Below, one piece after another: positions 13,755-13,977 of a stretch of DNA of 13,977 bases (positions within the stretch are counted from its first letter, which is position 1; each line of letters starts with the position of its first letter). Both the position numbers and the translations under genes were made by a program. The DNA is from Candidatus Schekmanbacteria bacterium GWA2_38_11 (lineage in GTDB: Bacteria > Schekmanbacteria > GWA2-38-11): NCBI GenBank assembly GCA_001790645.1, contig MGDB01000127.1, positions 22,025 to 36,001 on the forward strand, read 5' to 3'. The notes beneath the pieces are model-generated. The model worked only from the letters and a program-made list of their open reading frames with translations, ran no database searches and was not told where the DNA came from.

Positions 13755-13977
13755 ATGAAAAAAAGAGTAATAGTTCTAATGGTGGTGAGTATCATAGCGT
13801 TGCTTCTATTTCTAAGCCCCAGTAATAGTAATGCTACAACTATTATGTTTGAATTCGACCCTAATATAATCATCGACGCTTATTCAACTTCACCAAATGG
13901 AGTTGGACCGTCTGCGCCAGGTGCCACTTTTGGCAATGAGCAGCATCAATCAGATCCAAGGATGCTATACATTAACA
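13755..13977 (+). CDS. Secreted protein, partial (runs off window), likely same regulon as the PEP-CTERM gene
   Basis: The visible 74 residues start with a clear Sec signal peptide: KKR, a hydrophobic core VIVLMVVSIIALLLFL (about 5-20) and a likely cut after SNSNA (residue 27). The mature part, TTIMFEFDPNIIIDAYSTSP and onward, is a polar, Gly/Pro/Ser-containing sequence of the type common in PEP-CTERM proteins. An AAGGAG ribosome site lies 6 bp upstream. The C-terminus is outside the window, so a PEP-CTERM signal cannot be seen; it is inferred only from the shared sigma-54 promoter and palindromic sites. Not present as a complete gene here. Confidence 0.8.
   Translation, partial: MKKRVIVLMVVSIIALLLFLSPSNSNATTIMFEFDPNIIIDAYSTSPNGVGPSAPGATFGNEQHQSDPRMLYIN

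Noticed and set aside
1-13977. CRISPR arrays, tRNA or rRNA genes
   Set aside because: No regularly spaced identical repeats and no cloverleaf or rRNA signature seen on reading both strands.

Overview
This looks like AT-rich chromosome from a Gram-negative-type (LPS-making) bacterium, probably an uncultivated anaerobe known mainly from metagenomes. KdsA implies a Kdo-containing outer membrane. A lipoprotein, an IHF-like protein, sigma-54 promoters and PEP-CTERM secreted proteins fit a diderm lineage. The spacers carry many GC-rich hairpin repeats. The sequence alone does not fix the phylum.

Left part (1-1404, minus strand): an integral-membrane protein with an HELIH zinc-protease motif is followed 24 bp later by a small coiled-coil lipoprotein. 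Upstream of them is a lone DUF433-type antitoxin-like gene with no toxin beside it. On the plus strand (about 1662-2387) is a family 4 uracil-DNA glycosylase. Minus-strand genes follow: an HU/IHF-like DNA-binding protein with its own promoter, the arginine-biosynthesis gene argJ, and a 109-aa unknown gene overlapping the argJ start by 4 bp.

Middle and right (5033-12313, plus strand): housekeeping genes in tight groups. valS and nadC are 2 bp apart. kdsA and acpS overlap at TTGA. A galactokinase-like GHMP kinase overlaps tsaD. The valS and kdsA leaders and other spacers contain modular hairpin repeats of shared families (4494-4630, 4918-4975, 8628-8779, 10071-10154, and a degraded copy near 1590-1635).

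The most interesting part is the right end (12313-13977). Two secreted-protein genes each have a near-perfect sigma-54 -24/-12 promoter (12426-12442 and 13686-13702). The first encodes a PEP-CTERM protein whose frame is broken by an apparent one-base deletion; the second runs off the window. Upstream of both promoters lies the same 19-bp palindrome family (12318-12336, 13438-13456, 13552-13570; half-site about GTGTYCAAAW, often flanked by A and T runs), in the position expected for enhancer sites of a sigma-54 activator. In exosortase/PEP-CTERM bacteria that activator would plausibly be of the PrsR type. The first palindrome also forms the terminator-like hairpin at the end of tsaD. Between the two secreted-protein genes lies a previously unmarked remnant of an AMIN domain (13181-13395), truncated at its 5' end and frameshifted at an A run.
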